Assembly: GCA_018383375.1 (NCBI GenBank)
Contig: JAHAWW010000021.1
Span: forward strand, 1-19,574
Direction: 5' to 3'
Source of the DNA: Prevotellamassilia sp.
GTDB taxonomy: Bacteria; Bacteroidota; Bacteroidia; Bacteroidales; Bacteroidaceae
Length of the DNA: 19,574 nucleotides
Shown in pieces: positions 8,066 through 14,738 of the stretch. The position numbers and the translations under genes are program-made. Numbering within the stretch: the first letter of the stretch is position 1; each line of letters begins with the position of its first letter. The notes under the pieces are model-generated. The model was not told the origin of the DNA. It did not search any database and saw only the letters and a list, made by a program, of their open reading frames with translations.

Positions 8066-9433
8066 TCACTCGGGCAGTGCCAGGAGACATTCGCCATCCG
8101 CGGCAAAACCGCCCAACCGCACACGGCTTATCGTGTTGTCGGCGCATTGTAGTTCCGGCGTGGCCACAACTCGGATGTAGTTGTCGGTGAAGCCGTGCAG
8201 CGCTTCACCGCCTTTGCTGTGCTCCCAAAGCACCGGGCGCACCGTCCCCACAAATTTTTCATAAAAAGCCTTATGCTTGGCCTCCGAGAGCGCAATGAGG
8301 CGGCTACTGCGTTTGTGTTTGGTCTCAGCGTCCACAATGTGAGGGATTTCAAGCGCCTTTGTGCCCGGTCGTTCTGAATAGCTGAACACGTGAAGTTGAG
8401 CGATGTCGAGTCCCTCGATGAATCGGTAAGTTTCTTCAAAAAACTCATCGGTTTCGCCCCTTGTACCCACGATGACGTCCACGCCGATGAAAGCATCGGG
8501 CATCACCCGTTTGATTTCGTCAATTTTCTGGGCAAAAAGTGCCGTGTCGTAGTGGCGGTGCATCAAGCGCAACACCGTGTCCGACCCGCTTTGCAGCGGA
8601 ATGTGGAAGTGAGGCATAAACGAGCGGCTGCGCGCACATATCGCAATGATTTCATCGGTCAGCAGATTAGGCTCTATGCTTGAAATGCGAAACCGCTCAA
8701 TGCCACTCACGCCGTCGAGTGCTTCGACCAACTGGGTGAAAGTCTCTCCCGTCGACCGGCCGAAATCGCCTATGTTCACACCCGTCAAGACAATTTCCCG
8801 TCCGCCCTGGGCGGCTACACCTTCAGCTTGCGCCACCATCGACGCAATCGAACCATTGCGTGAGCGGCCACGAGCAATGGGTATGGTACAATATGTGCAA
8901 TAATAGTTACAGCCGTCTTGCACTTTCAAAAACCATCGAGTGCGGTCGCCACGAGAGCACGAAGGAACGAAAGTCGTGATTTCTCTCGTTGCCACGGCGA
9001 TGGCCTCGTGGCAAGCGCCGCCTTCGCCCAAAGACTTTTTGGCTTCCAAGCGTTCGGCTATGAGCCGCACGATTTCGCCCTTGTGTTGCATTCCCACCAC
9101 CAAGTCCACACCTTCAAAGGCCGCAATCTCTTCTGGTTGCAGTTGGGCGTAACAACCCACCACCACCACGAAGGCCCCTGGGTTCTCCCGTGTGAGTCGG
9201 CGAATGGTCTGTCGGCATTTCTTGTCGGCCACGTCTGTCACCGAGCAAGTGTTGACCACGCAGATGTCGGCTTGTTCTCCTTCAGCAGCCGGACGTATGC
9301 CCTGACGGCACAGTGCGTCGCGGAGCGAAGACGTTTCGGCAAAGTTCAGTTTGCAGCCCAGCGTGGCAAAGGCCGCACACATATTATTATATATAGGCAC
9401 ATCTGAGGTGCCTTTGAGGGCGATGTCAGTCAT
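8066..9433 (-). CDS. mtaB: tRNA (N6-threonylcarbamoyladenosine(37)-C2)-methylthiotransferase MtaB
   Basis: 455 residues from the chosen ATG at 9433; an outer start 11 codons earlier adds a non-conserved MEAASLLQLLI. The order is an N-terminal MTTase domain with three cluster cysteines (ATLGCKLN, NTCSVTD, VVGCYAQ), the radical SAM motif CNYYCTYC at Cys175, Cys179 and Cys182, and a C-terminal TRAM-like segment (FVGTVRPVLWE...TDNYIRV). The spacing and TLGCKLNFAET identify MtaB, not RimO or MiaB. It converts t6A37 to ms2t6A37 in tRNAs reading ANN codons, including tRNA(Lys), and needs two [4Fe-4S] clusters. Two downstream genes follow in the same direction, so it is probably first in an operon. 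A GGAGGC/GCCTCC hairpin (9448-9464) lies 14 bases before the start. Confidence 0.95.
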   Translation of the reverse strand: MTDIALKGTSDVPIYNNMCAAFATLGCKLNFAETSSLRDALCRQGIRPAAEGEQADICVVNTCSVTDVADKKCRQTIRRLTRENPGAFVVVVGCYAQLQPEEIAAFEGVDLVVGMQHKGEIVRLIAERLEAKKSLGEGGACHEAIAVATREITTFVPSCSRGDRTRWFLKVQDGCNYYCTYCTIPIARGRSRNGSIASMVAQAEGVAAQGGREIVLTGVNIGDFGRSTGETFTQLVEALDGVSGIERFRISSIEPNLLTDEIIAICARSRSFMPHFHIPLQSGSDTVLRLMHRHYDTALFAQKIDEIKRVMPDAFIGVDVIVGTRGETDEFFEETYRFIEGLDIAQLHVFSYSERPGTKALEIPHIVDAETKHKRSSRLIALSEAKHKAFYEKFVGTVRPVLWEHSKGGEALHGFTDNYIRVVATPELQCADNTISRVRLGGFAADGECLLALPE

Positions 9434-9791
9434 AATCAATAATTGCAGGAGGCTGGCGGCCTCCAATTAGCGGCTGTAAAATTACGATAAACTCGCCACG
9501 TAGCGAAACAAACCGCCGCTCAGTCTCCTCAGGCCGCCACAAGCGTCGTTGCAGCAACAAAGAGCGGAATGTTAAAAAATAATAGCCATTTGCCTCAAAC
9601 GAAGCAATAAAGCATCAAAAATATGGTGATTTTGTTTAGTAGAAAGAGCAAAACGCTCATTGTAGTGTTAAATAATGTATTTTCTAAGCAAAAAACATAC
9701 GCCCTTTCTTGTACTATGTTCAAAACCTCTCTACCTTTGCCCTCGTTTTAATAAAGCAATTGATTGTTTAACTAAAAACTTACACAACACA
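9434..9791. other. Divergent spacer between mtaB and the small lipoprotein gene
   Basis: 358 AT-rich bases. They hold the strong plus-strand promoter at 9709-9739, the 6-bp hairpin at 9448-9464 in the mtaB leader, and a possible minus-strand -7 box (TATTTTTG read on the minus strand, plus positions 9616-9623) whose nearest TTTG is 25 bases away and therefore poorly spaced. No gene or RNA recognised. Confidence 0.5.
9709..9739 (+). promoter_or_regulatory. Bacteroidetes-type promoter of the small lipoprotein gene
   Basis: A perfect -7 box TACCTTTG (9732-9739) is preceded by TTG (9709-9711) at a 20-base spacing, matching the TTTG-N19-21-TAnnTTTG consensus apart from one base. Transcription should begin near 9746, leaving a 45-base AT-rich leader typical of strongly expressed Bacteroidetes genes. 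Confidence 0.8.
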
Positions 9792-9992
9792 ATGAAAAAG
9801 TTAGTTTTCATGTTCGTAGCTATGGCTGCTATTTCTTTCGCTTCTTGCGGTGGTTCTGACAAGGCTGGTGCCGCTAACGACAGCATCGACTCTGCTGCTA
9901 ATGACTCTGCTGCTGCTGACTCTGCTGCTGCTGACTCTGCTGCTGTTGACACTGTAGCTGCTCCCGTTGCTGCTGACTCTGCTGCTGCCTAA
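9792..9992 (+). CDS. Small Ala/Ser/Asp-repeat lipoprotein
   Basis: 66 residues. MKKLVFMFVAMAAISFASC is a lipoprotein signal with Cys19 as the lipidated residue; the mature 48 residues are nearly all Ala, Ser, Asp and Gly, built on a repeated DSAAA unit, acidic and probably disordered. The start is the ATG at 9792: an outer frame from 9675 would run through the promoter. Codon choice (GCT, TCT, GGT, GTT) is unlike the GCC/CTC-rich neighbours and, together with the consensus promoter, AT-rich leader and strong terminator, suggests very high expression as a single-gene transcript. Function is unknown. A structural role as an abundant surface or periplasmic lipoprotein is a guess by analogy with Lpp-like proteins, to which it has no sequence similarity that I can see. 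Confidence 0.85.
   Translation: MKKLVFMFVAMAAISFASCGGSDKAGAANDSIDSAANDSAAADSAAADSAAVDTVAAPVAADSAAA
9888..9947 (+). repeat. In-frame 15-bp tandem repeat in the lipoprotein gene
   Basis: Four consecutive 15-bp units begin GACTCTGCTGCT (starts 9888, 9903, 9918, 9933); the middle two are identical and the outer ones differ in the last codon. Each encodes Asp-Ser-Ala-Ala-X. Unit number could change by slippage without breaking the frame. Confidence 0.85.
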
Positions 9993-10041
9993 TCGCTAAG
10001 CTACAAACATGGTCACGCATAGACGTGACATGAGAGAACAG

Positions 10042-10076
10042 AGACCTGTGAACACAAGTTCATAGGTCTTCTTTTT
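10042..10076 (+). terminator. Intrinsic terminator of the small lipoprotein gene
   Basis: A 12-bp stem, AGACCTGTGAAC (10042-10053) with GTTCATAGGTCT (10058-10069), including one G-T pair, has an ACAA loop and is followed by TCTTTTT. It lies 50 bases after the stop. Confidence 0.85.
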
Positions 10077-10111
10077 GATGCATATGAAGGAGAGTGGGAG
10101 AGGGAAGCGTA

Positions 10112-10138
10112 AAAAAATTGCCCCTCCGAGGAGGGGCA
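10112..10138 (-). terminator. Orphan intrinsic terminator on the minus strand
   Basis: Read on the minus strand, TGCCCCTC and GAGGGGCA (10131-10138 and 10119-10126) form an 8-bp GC-rich stem with a 4-base loop, followed by AATTTTTTT. It is about 280 bases beyond the terminator that already closes the upstream minus-strand gene, so its own transcript is unidentified. Confidence 0.7.
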
Positions 10139-10414
10139 TAGGAAAAATCCTTCGGCATATAGCCTTATTGTGGTTTGATAGAAATACAACAAAGGGAACG
10201 ATAGAATTAATCCAAGCGGCCGAACTGCAATCTCACCAATGAAGCTTGCCGAAATCATGAAAAAAGCGTTGTTTGGCCAGTTTCCTATAACGTTATTTTT
10301 TGCCTTTTTCCCAATCACCCAATCACAGCCCTTTTAATGAATTGAAATACAGAAGATTGTGGTGATTGGACGCTTCAGTCACAACAATCACGCTTGAGAG
10401 CGGAGAACACGCTG

Positions 10415-10453
10415 AAAAAACGCCCCGATGTTTTCAATGATGGCATCGGGGCG
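10415..10453 (-). terminator. Intrinsic terminator of the ProX-like gene
   Basis: On the minus strand CGCCCCGATG (10444-10453) pairs perfectly with CATCGGGGCG (10421-10430) around a 13-base loop, followed by TTTTTT. It starts 30 bases after the stop of the gene at 10483. Confidence 0.85.
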
Positions 10454-10482
10454 GCGGCGTTTTAGTCAAAAAACAGAGCGCA

Positions 10483-11001
10483 CTAAAGGGCAATGTATTC
10501 GTAGGTGCTGCGCACGGTGGTGAGATAGCGTTCAAAATCTGTGCGGGCGATGACCACCGTGCCGCGGCTGTCGTTGGGATGAAACGACAAGGTGGTAGCC
10601 TGACGTAGCCTGGCATCGAGAAAGAGATGCACCGCACCGTCGATGTCGTTTATCAGCCCAAACGGCGACACACTGCCTGGTTGCAGGCCGAGATAGCGTT
10701 GCATGCGCTCGGCCGAGGCAAACGACAGTTTGCCACAAGAGGGCAAACCCTGCTGCAAAAGCGACGCTTTGAGCGTGGCCTCCAGATGGTGGATGTCTAA
10801 GTTGAGGTCGCAGGGGAAACACACCAGATAGTGGCGGTTGCCTTTATGATTGCGAAAAAATAGGTTTTTGCAATGCACACTCCCGTCGTCTCGCCACCAG
10901 CGGCGGGCTTCCTCGATGGTATTGCCTTCGGGATGATGGTAGATGGCGAAGGGGATGTGGTGGGCATTGAGGTGGTTAATCACAATTTCTTCTCGGGTCA
11001 T
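10483..11001 (-). CDS. Ala-tRNA(Pro) deacylase-like protein (YbaK/ProX family)
   Basis: 172 residues from the ATG at 11001; the frame stays open upstream, but that extension (to 11241) runs backwards into the next gene and is not conserved-looking. The single-domain INS/YbaK fold matches free-standing prolyl-tRNA editing proteins: YHHPEGNTIEEA near the N-terminus, then VHCKNLFFRNHKGNRHYLV with the key lysine at residue 45, exactly where ProXp-ala enzymes have it, and later GSVSPFGLINDI. Such proteins hydrolyse mischarged Ala-tRNA(Pro) and guard translation fidelity. It has terminators on both sides (11021-11068 before, 10415-10453 after), so it is probably a single-gene unit; I saw no consensus promoter in the short spacer. 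Substrate is inferred from the family. Confidence 0.85.
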   Translation of the reverse strand: MTREEIVINHLNAHHIPFAIYHHPEGNTIEEARRWWRDDGSVHCKNLFFRNHKGNRHYLVCFPCDLNLDIHHLEATLKASLLQQGLPSCGKLSFASAERMQRYLGLQPGSVSPFGLINDIDGAVHLFLDARLRQATTLSFHPNDSRGTVVIARTDFERYLTTVRSTYEYIAL

Positions 11002-11020
11002 GGCTTGTGTGGGGATGATG

Positions 11021-11068
11021 AAAACAAAAGACACAGCGCCCTCACGGCAAGATGCGGTGAAGGCGCTG
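11021..11068 (-). terminator. Intrinsic terminator of the carboxynorspermidine dehydrogenase gene
   Basis: On the minus strand CAGCGCCTTCACCGCA (11053-11068) pairs with TGCCGTGAGGGCGCTG (11034-11049): 16 positions with one mismatch and one G-U pair, a TCT loop, followed by TGTCTTTTGTTTTC. It begins 27 bases after the stop at 11096. On the plus strand the stem would have two mismatches, which supports the minus direction. Confidence 0.85.
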
Positions 11069-11095
11069 CGAGGTTCATGCGGCGAAGTCGGGCGC

Positions 11096-12319
11096 TTAGA
11101 GTTCGAGGTCGCCGTCGTGGATTTCGTGCCAAGGCAGGCCCTGCTTGTTGAGTTCTGCCATGAAGGGATCCGGGTCAAATTCCTCGACGTTCCATACGCC
11201 GGGACGTTTCCATTGGCCCAGCATAAACAGGCGGGCGCCAACGCAGGCGGGTACGCCGGTGGTATAGCTCACGCCCTGCATGCCGGTCTCTTCGTATGCG
11301 GCCCGGTGTGAGCAGTTGTTATAGACGTAATAGGTGTGCTCTTTGCCGTCTTTTACGCCTTTGATGCGACAACCGATACCCGTTTGACCTTCGTAGTTCT
11401 CGCCGAGGTCTTGCGGGTTGGGCAATACGGCTTTGAGGAATTGCAGGGGTACAATCTTCACCTTCACCGGTCCGCTGCCGTCGGCGGCCTCAGCCACATA
11501 GTCAATCTCATCGATGCGCGACATGCCGATGTTTTGTATCACGTCGAGATGTTTGATATATTGTTCGCCGAAGGTCATCCAGAAACGTGCGCGGCGAATA
11601 GTGGGGTAGTTTTTGACGAGGCTCTCAATCTCTTCGTGGTGAAGGAGGTAGCTTTCGCGCGGACCAATTTCGGGATAGGTGAGGGGTTGGTGTATTTCGA
11701 GCGGTTCAGTCTCAACCCATTTGCCGTTTTCCCAATAGAGTCCCTTTTGTGTGATTTCGCGGATGTTGATTTCGGGGTTGAAGTTAGTGGCGAAGGCTTT
11801 GTGGTGGTCGCCGGCGTTGCAGTCGACGATGTCGAGATAGTGGATTTCGTCAAAGTGGTGTTTGGCCGCATAAGCGGTATAGATGCTCGTGACGCCCGGG
11901 TCGAAGCCACAGCCCAGAATGGCGGTGAGTCCGGCCTGCTCAAAGCGCTCTTTGTAGGCCCATTGCCATGAATATTCAAAGTGGGCCTCGTCTTTAGGCT
12001 CGTAGTTGGCCGTGTCGAGATAAGAGCATCCACTTTTGAGGCAGGCTTCCATGATGGTGAGGTCTTGATAGGGCAAGGCGAGGTTCATAACGAGGTCGGG
12101 CTTGAATGCGTCAAAGAGTTGGCAGAGTTGGTCTACGTCGTCGGCGTCAACCTGTGCTGTCTTGATGTCGGGGCGACCAATGGCTTTGACAATGGCATCG
12201 CATTTTGACACCGTGCGTGAGGCAATCATGATTTCGTCAAACACGTCGGTGTTTTGGGCTACTTTATGTGCGGCTACTGTGGCCACACCGCCGGCCCCGA
12301 TGATAAGGACTTTTCCCAT
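11096..12319 (-). CDS. Carboxynorspermidine dehydrogenase (saccharopine dehydrogenase family)
   Basis: 407 residues. The N-terminal Rossmann motif is VLIIGAGGVATVAAHK (4-19), followed by EIMIASRTVSKCDAI, NLALPYQDLTIMEACL and YLDTANYEPKDE, segments that I recognise from the Campylobacter/Bacteroidetes carboxyspermidine dehydrogenases and not from fungal saccharopine reductase. The enzyme condenses putrescine (or diaminopropane) with aspartate semialdehyde using NADPH to give carboxy(nor)spermidine, which NspC then decarboxylates to (nor)spermidine. nspC is not in this window. The next gene downstream is separated by a strong terminator; the nitroreductase lies 82 bases upstream. Cytosolic, no signal peptide. 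Confidence 0.9.
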   Translation of the reverse strand: MGKVLIIGAGGVATVAAHKVAQNTDVFDEIMIASRTVSKCDAIVKAIGRPDIKTAQVDADDVDQLCQLFDAFKPDLVMNLALPYQDLTIMEACLKSGCSYLDTANYEPKDEAHFEYSWQWAYKERFEQAGLTAILGCGFDPGVTSIYTAYAAKHHFDEIHYLDIVDCNAGDHHKAFATNFNPEINIREITQKGLYWENGKWVETEPLEIHQPLTYPEIGPRESYLLHHEEIESLVKNYPTIRRARFWMTFGEQYIKHLDVIQNIGMSRIDEIDYVAEAADGSGPVKVKIVPLQFLKAVLPNPQDLGENYEGQTGIGCRIKGVKDGKEHTYYVYNNCSHRAAYEETGMQGVSYTTGVPACVGARLFMLGQWKRPGVWNVEEFDPDPFMAELNKQGLPWHEIHDGDLEL

Positions 12320-12401
12320 GTGTGTGTGAATGTTGAGTGGTTTTGAATTGATATTGATTTGATTTTGTTTTTCTGTGAAATGGCCTTTGGGGCCGTTTTT
12401 T

Positions 12402-13193
12402 TCAGTCTATGAAACCTTGTCGGCGCAGTGCTTCCATCATGGTGAGGCTCATCGCTTCGCAGTCGCGGCGGGTGTATCTCACGTCGGTAAAGACCTGTGC
12501 GAGGGTTTCTTTGTGGTTTTCACTGACGAATGCTTGATTTTGGGGCAAGGCTTCTTTGGCGGCATAGTCGCGGTCGATGGTTTCGGGTGTGGCGGCCACG
12601 TAGTGCTCGGCGTGCACAATGGCCGTGAGCGGTAGTCGTTCGGTGAGCACGGGTGGCACCTCGGCCGGATGGCCCAGTGTGATGGTGGCCACGGGCATCA
12701 CCAGTCGGGGCAGCTTGAGGGCCTCGATGATGCCGAGCGGGTTGTAGAGTGTGGTGCCCAGATAGCAGAGTCCCAGGCCTTCGGCTTCGGCCAGTGTGCA
12801 AAAGGTTTGGCAGAAAAGCAAAGCGTCGGTGGCTGCGTTGAGGAATGAGAGCAGATTGTCGTAGCCCGGATTGGCTTGCCGGCAGTCACACCAAGCGGTG
12901 GTGCGGTGGTAGTCGGCACAGAAGGTGAGCACGACAGGCGCCTCGGTGACCATTGGCTGACCGAAATGGAGCGGCGAGAGCCGGCGTTTCATGGCTTGGT
13001 CGCGTGTGGTCACCACGCTGTAAAGTTGCAGGCCGCCCATGGTCTGTGTGCGCGAGGCCAGTGTGAGCAGGTGGTCAAGGGTTTCTTGACTCACGTCTTC
13101 GGCAGTGTAGCGGCGTATGGTGCGCCGTGTGGCCATAAAGTCACACAGGCTGTTGAAGAAAGGGGTTGCAGCAGAATGCTGAGGGTTACTCAT
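12402..13193 (-). CDS. NfsA/NfrA-like flavin nitroreductase
   Basis: 263 residues. FMATRRTIRRYTAEDVSQETLDHLL is the classic N-terminal FMN-binding RR..R.Y signature; GGLQLYSVVTT, PVVLTFCADYHR and AEAEGLGLCYLGTTLYNP follow in the order seen in NfsA/NfrA-type oxygen-insensitive nitroreductases, with the roughly 60-residue C-terminal extension of that subfamily. It would reduce nitro compounds, quinones or free flavin with NAD(P)H; the physiological substrate cannot be read from sequence. It lies 80 bases downstream of tcdA across an AGTC-type repeat and may be transcribed separately. An inner start at Met20 (MATRRT) is possible. Confidence 0.88.
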   Translation of the reverse strand: MSNPQHSAATPFFNSLCDFMATRRTIRRYTAEDVSQETLDHLLTLASRTQTMGGLQLYSVVTTRDQAMKRRLSPLHFGQPMVTEAPVVLTFCADYHRTTAWCDCRQANPGYDNLLSFLNAATDALLFCQTFCTLAEAEGLGLCYLGTTLYNPLGIIEALKLPRLVMPVATITLGHPAEVPPVLTERLPLTAIVHAEHYVAATPETIDRDYAAKEALPQNQAFVSENHKETLAQVFTDVRYTRRDCEAMSLTMMEALRRQGFID

Positions 13194-13209
13194 ATTATTT
13201 TATATTTGA

Positions 13210-13266
13210 AGACTAAGAGTCTGAGAATTTAAGAGCGGTCAAGCTATTCTTTGTCTTTTAGTCTCT
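13210..13266. repeat. AGTC-type inverted repeat in the tcdA-nitroreductase spacer
   Basis: AGACTAAGAGTCT (13210-13222) is itself a small palindrome, and its left part pairs with TCTTTTAGTCT (13254-13264), which is followed on the plus strand by CTTTTT. The vocabulary is the same as at 6084-6178 and 14971-15007. Confidence 0.55.
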
Positions 13267-13273
13267 TTTTACG

Positions 13274-14020
13274 TCAAACGTTGGTGGCGTCGTTGTTGGT
13301 TCGGGCCAAGATGTCGTTCACGACGAGTGAGGCAAGAGTGAAGCCAAACACGGCCGTGACGCAGACCAACGAACCGTTGACGCGCTCGGTGGCTTCGTCT
13401 GTGTGATGGTTGGCACGTGGCTGCTCGTCGGAATAGACACAGCGGAACTTGCGTGCGGGGAAGTGTCCCTCTTTCTTAAACCGCCGTCGGAGGGCAGCAG
13501 CCAGCGGACAGCCTTTGACTTTCCAAAACTCGGCCACGGCGGCACCGAGCGGATTGACCTTGCGCGCAGCTCCCATCGACGAGAACAAAACGGCCGTCGA
13601 CGCCGTGGCACGCCTTATGAGCAGGGCCTTGTCGGGCAGGGAGTCGATGGCGTCGATGACGTAATCATAGTCGTGAAAGTCAAATCGTTCGGCCGTTTCG
13701 GCGTTGTAGGGCTCGTTGATGGTGACAATTTCTGCCTCGGGGTTGATTTCGTGCAAGCGCTCGGCAGCAGCTTCCACCTTGAGTCGGCCCACGGTCTTGG
13801 CGGTGGCGGGCATTTGCCGATTGATGTTGGATGGGCACACGCGGTCGAAGTCGACAAGTGTGAGACGGCGTGCCCCCGTGCGCACTAATGCTTCGGCACA
13901 CCAACTGCCCACGCCGCCTGTGCCAAACAAGATGATGCGGCTGTCTGAGAGCCTTTGGAGAGCGTCTTGGCCAAGCACGAGGCGGCTGCGGCTCAAGGCA
14001 TCGGGCTGAGAGTGGGGCAT
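13274..14020 (-). CDS. tcdA: tRNA threonylcarbamoyladenosine dehydratase
   Basis: 248 residues from the chosen start MPHSQPDALSRSRLVLG; an outer start at 14104 would overlap fur and adds a non-conserved stretch. It belongs to the E1-like ThiF/MoeB/HesA superfamily: ATP-binding IILFGTGGVGSWCAEAL (Gly33-Gly38), LVDFDRVCPSNINRQ (the adenylation Asp/Asn/Arg set) and DYVIDAIDSLPDKALL. CPLAAALRRRF and KFRCVYSDEQP are TcdA features and contain its single cysteines, not the CxxC zinc pairs of MoeB. It converts t6A37 of tRNA to cyclic ct6A, using ATP. It starts 16 bases after fur stops, so the two are co-transcribed. With mtaB in the same window, two enzymes act on t6A37. Confidence 0.93.
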   Translation of the reverse strand: MPHSQPDALSRSRLVLGQDALQRLSDSRIILFGTGGVGSWCAEALVRTGARRLTLVDFDRVCPSNINRQMPATAKTVGRLKVEAAAERLHEINPEAEIVTINEPYNAETAERFDFHDYDYVIDAIDSLPDKALLIRRATASTAVLFSSMGAARKVNPLGAAVAEFWKVKGCPLAAALRRRFKKEGHFPARKFRCVYSDEQPRANHHTDEATERVNGSLVCVTAVFGFTLASLVVNDILARTNNDATNV

Positions 14021-14036
14021 GGTGGGCAAAGAGGGG

Positions 14037-14495
14037 TTAATGTGGTTGTGAAGACGACGAACGCCGGCGACCGGCACAATGCGGACAGAGCCCTTTGACC
14101 ACAAACGTGGCCGAGTGCATCACAAATCCCTCGGGCATATCGGCCTCGGGCACATGGAGCGAGCGCAGACAATAGGTGCGCCCACAGGCTTCGCAGAAGA
14201 AGTGTGTGTGGTCTGTGCCGGCGGTTTCGCCCTCTTCGGCCGCCGAGGCCGAAAGGTCGTCGTCGGGGGCATATTTAGTCTGTCCCGACCCATCGTCCAC
14301 GCCGTGCACCAGTCCTTGTTCGGCAAAGAGCACGAGTGTGCGGTAGATGGTGGAGCGGTCGGCCGTGGCGAGTCGCGCCTCAATGTCGACAAGCGACAGC
14401 GCACAGTCTGACGTGCGCAACACGTGCAAGACAAGCATCCGCATAGCCGTGGGGCGAATGTGGTGCGACGTTAGGATGAGGGCTTCGTCTTTCAT
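14037..14495 (-). CDS. Fur-family transcriptional regulator
   Basis: 152 residues. A winged-helix DNA-binding domain (about 1-78) has the recognition helix DRSTIYRTLVLF at 46-57. The dimerisation domain has the HxHF start (His96, His98) and the structural zinc site Cys101/Cys104 (FFCEACGRTYC) with Cys137/Cys140 (LCPHC). An acidic low-complexity linker (DDDLSASAAEEGETAGTD, 78-95) separates the domains. The metal sensed (iron, zinc or peroxide via iron) cannot be settled: both zinc cysteine pairs are present, but the sensing histidines need alignment. First gene of an operon with tcdA; its promoter is so close to the ATG that the mRNA may have almost no leader. Confidence 0.9.
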   Translation of the reverse strand: MKDEALILTSHHIRPTAMRMLVLHVLRTSDCALSLVDIEARLATADRSTIYRTLVLFAEQGLVHGVDDGSGQTKYAPDDDLSASAAEEGETAGTDHTHFFCEACGRTYCLRSLHVPEADMPEGFVMHSATFVVKGLCPHCAGRRRSSSSQPH

Positions 14496-14503
14496 TGCAT
14501 AGG

Positions 14504-14534
14504 CAAAATTACGCTAAAAAGCCACAGGGGCAAA
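14504..14534 (-). promoter_or_regulatory. Promoter of the fur-tcdA operon
   Basis: On the minus strand TTTG (plus 14531-14534), a 19-base spacer and TAATTTTG (plus 14504-14511) give a full match to the Bacteroidetes consensus. The -7 box ends only 8 bases before the fur ATG at 14495, so the predicted leader is just a few bases. Confidence 0.8.
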
Positions 14535-14650
14535 AAAACGCGCCTGTTTTTACCATCTGATGGCGGGAGAGCGATGGTGAAGGCGCTACCACACCGCCTG
14601 TAAGGGGGCAAAAATTGATGGCGATTTGAGAGCTAAATTCAAATAAATCA

Positions 14651-14690
14651 GGGCAAAGTTTGGTCTTTGCCCGTTTTTACACTAACTTCG
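14651..14690 (+). promoter_or_regulatory. Plus-strand hairpin overlapping a candidate promoter
   Basis: GGGCAAAG (14651-14658) pairs with CTTTGCCC (14665-14672), followed by GTTTTT, which looks like an intrinsic terminator although no plus-strand gene precedes it. The same bases offer TTTG (14659-14662), a 20-base gap and TAACTTCG (14683-14690, one mismatch to TAnnTTTG), so this may instead be a distant ndk promoter with a leader of about 355 bases. Confidence 0.35.
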
Positions 14691-14738
14691 CCCTCAACAG
14701 TTCTCTAAGAAAGACAAAGCGTTATTTAGTGGCCAGGG

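Larger units (their letters stand above)
10077..10482. other. Gene-free spacer between convergent transcripts
   Basis: 406 bases with two minus-strand terminators (10112-10138 and 10415-10453) about 280 bases apart. The stretch between them has no recognisable protein: an open frame on the minus strand (10013-10318) crosses two terminators and looks spurious. A minus-strand small RNA ending at 10112 is possible. Confidence 0.45.

Noticed and set aside
9888..9947. 15-bp tandem units considered as a CRISPR-like or minisatellite array
   Set aside because: They are in frame, directly adjacent without spacers, and encode the Asp-Ser-Ala repeat of the small lipoprotein.
10119..10175. Possible third, reversed copy of the two-hairpin repeat (ATAAGGC...GCC near a GC-rich hairpin and A/T run)
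   Set aside because: Only short pieces match; hairpin 1 and the CTGAAA-CCAA linker are missing, so similarity may be coincidental.
10013..10318. 102-codon minus-strand open frame
   Set aside because: It runs through the orphan minus-strand terminator and antisense through the lipoprotein terminator; no recognisable domain and no promoter at a sensible distance.
12381..12402. GGCCTTTGGGGCC followed by seven T on the plus strand, terminator-like
   Set aside because: Only four base pairs form without strain, and both flanking genes are on the minus strand, where the T run precedes the hairpin.
13201..13208. TATATTTG, a perfect plus-strand -7 box
   Set aside because: It points into genes coded on the minus strand, has no properly spaced -33 box and lies in an AT-rich start region, so chance is the best explanation.
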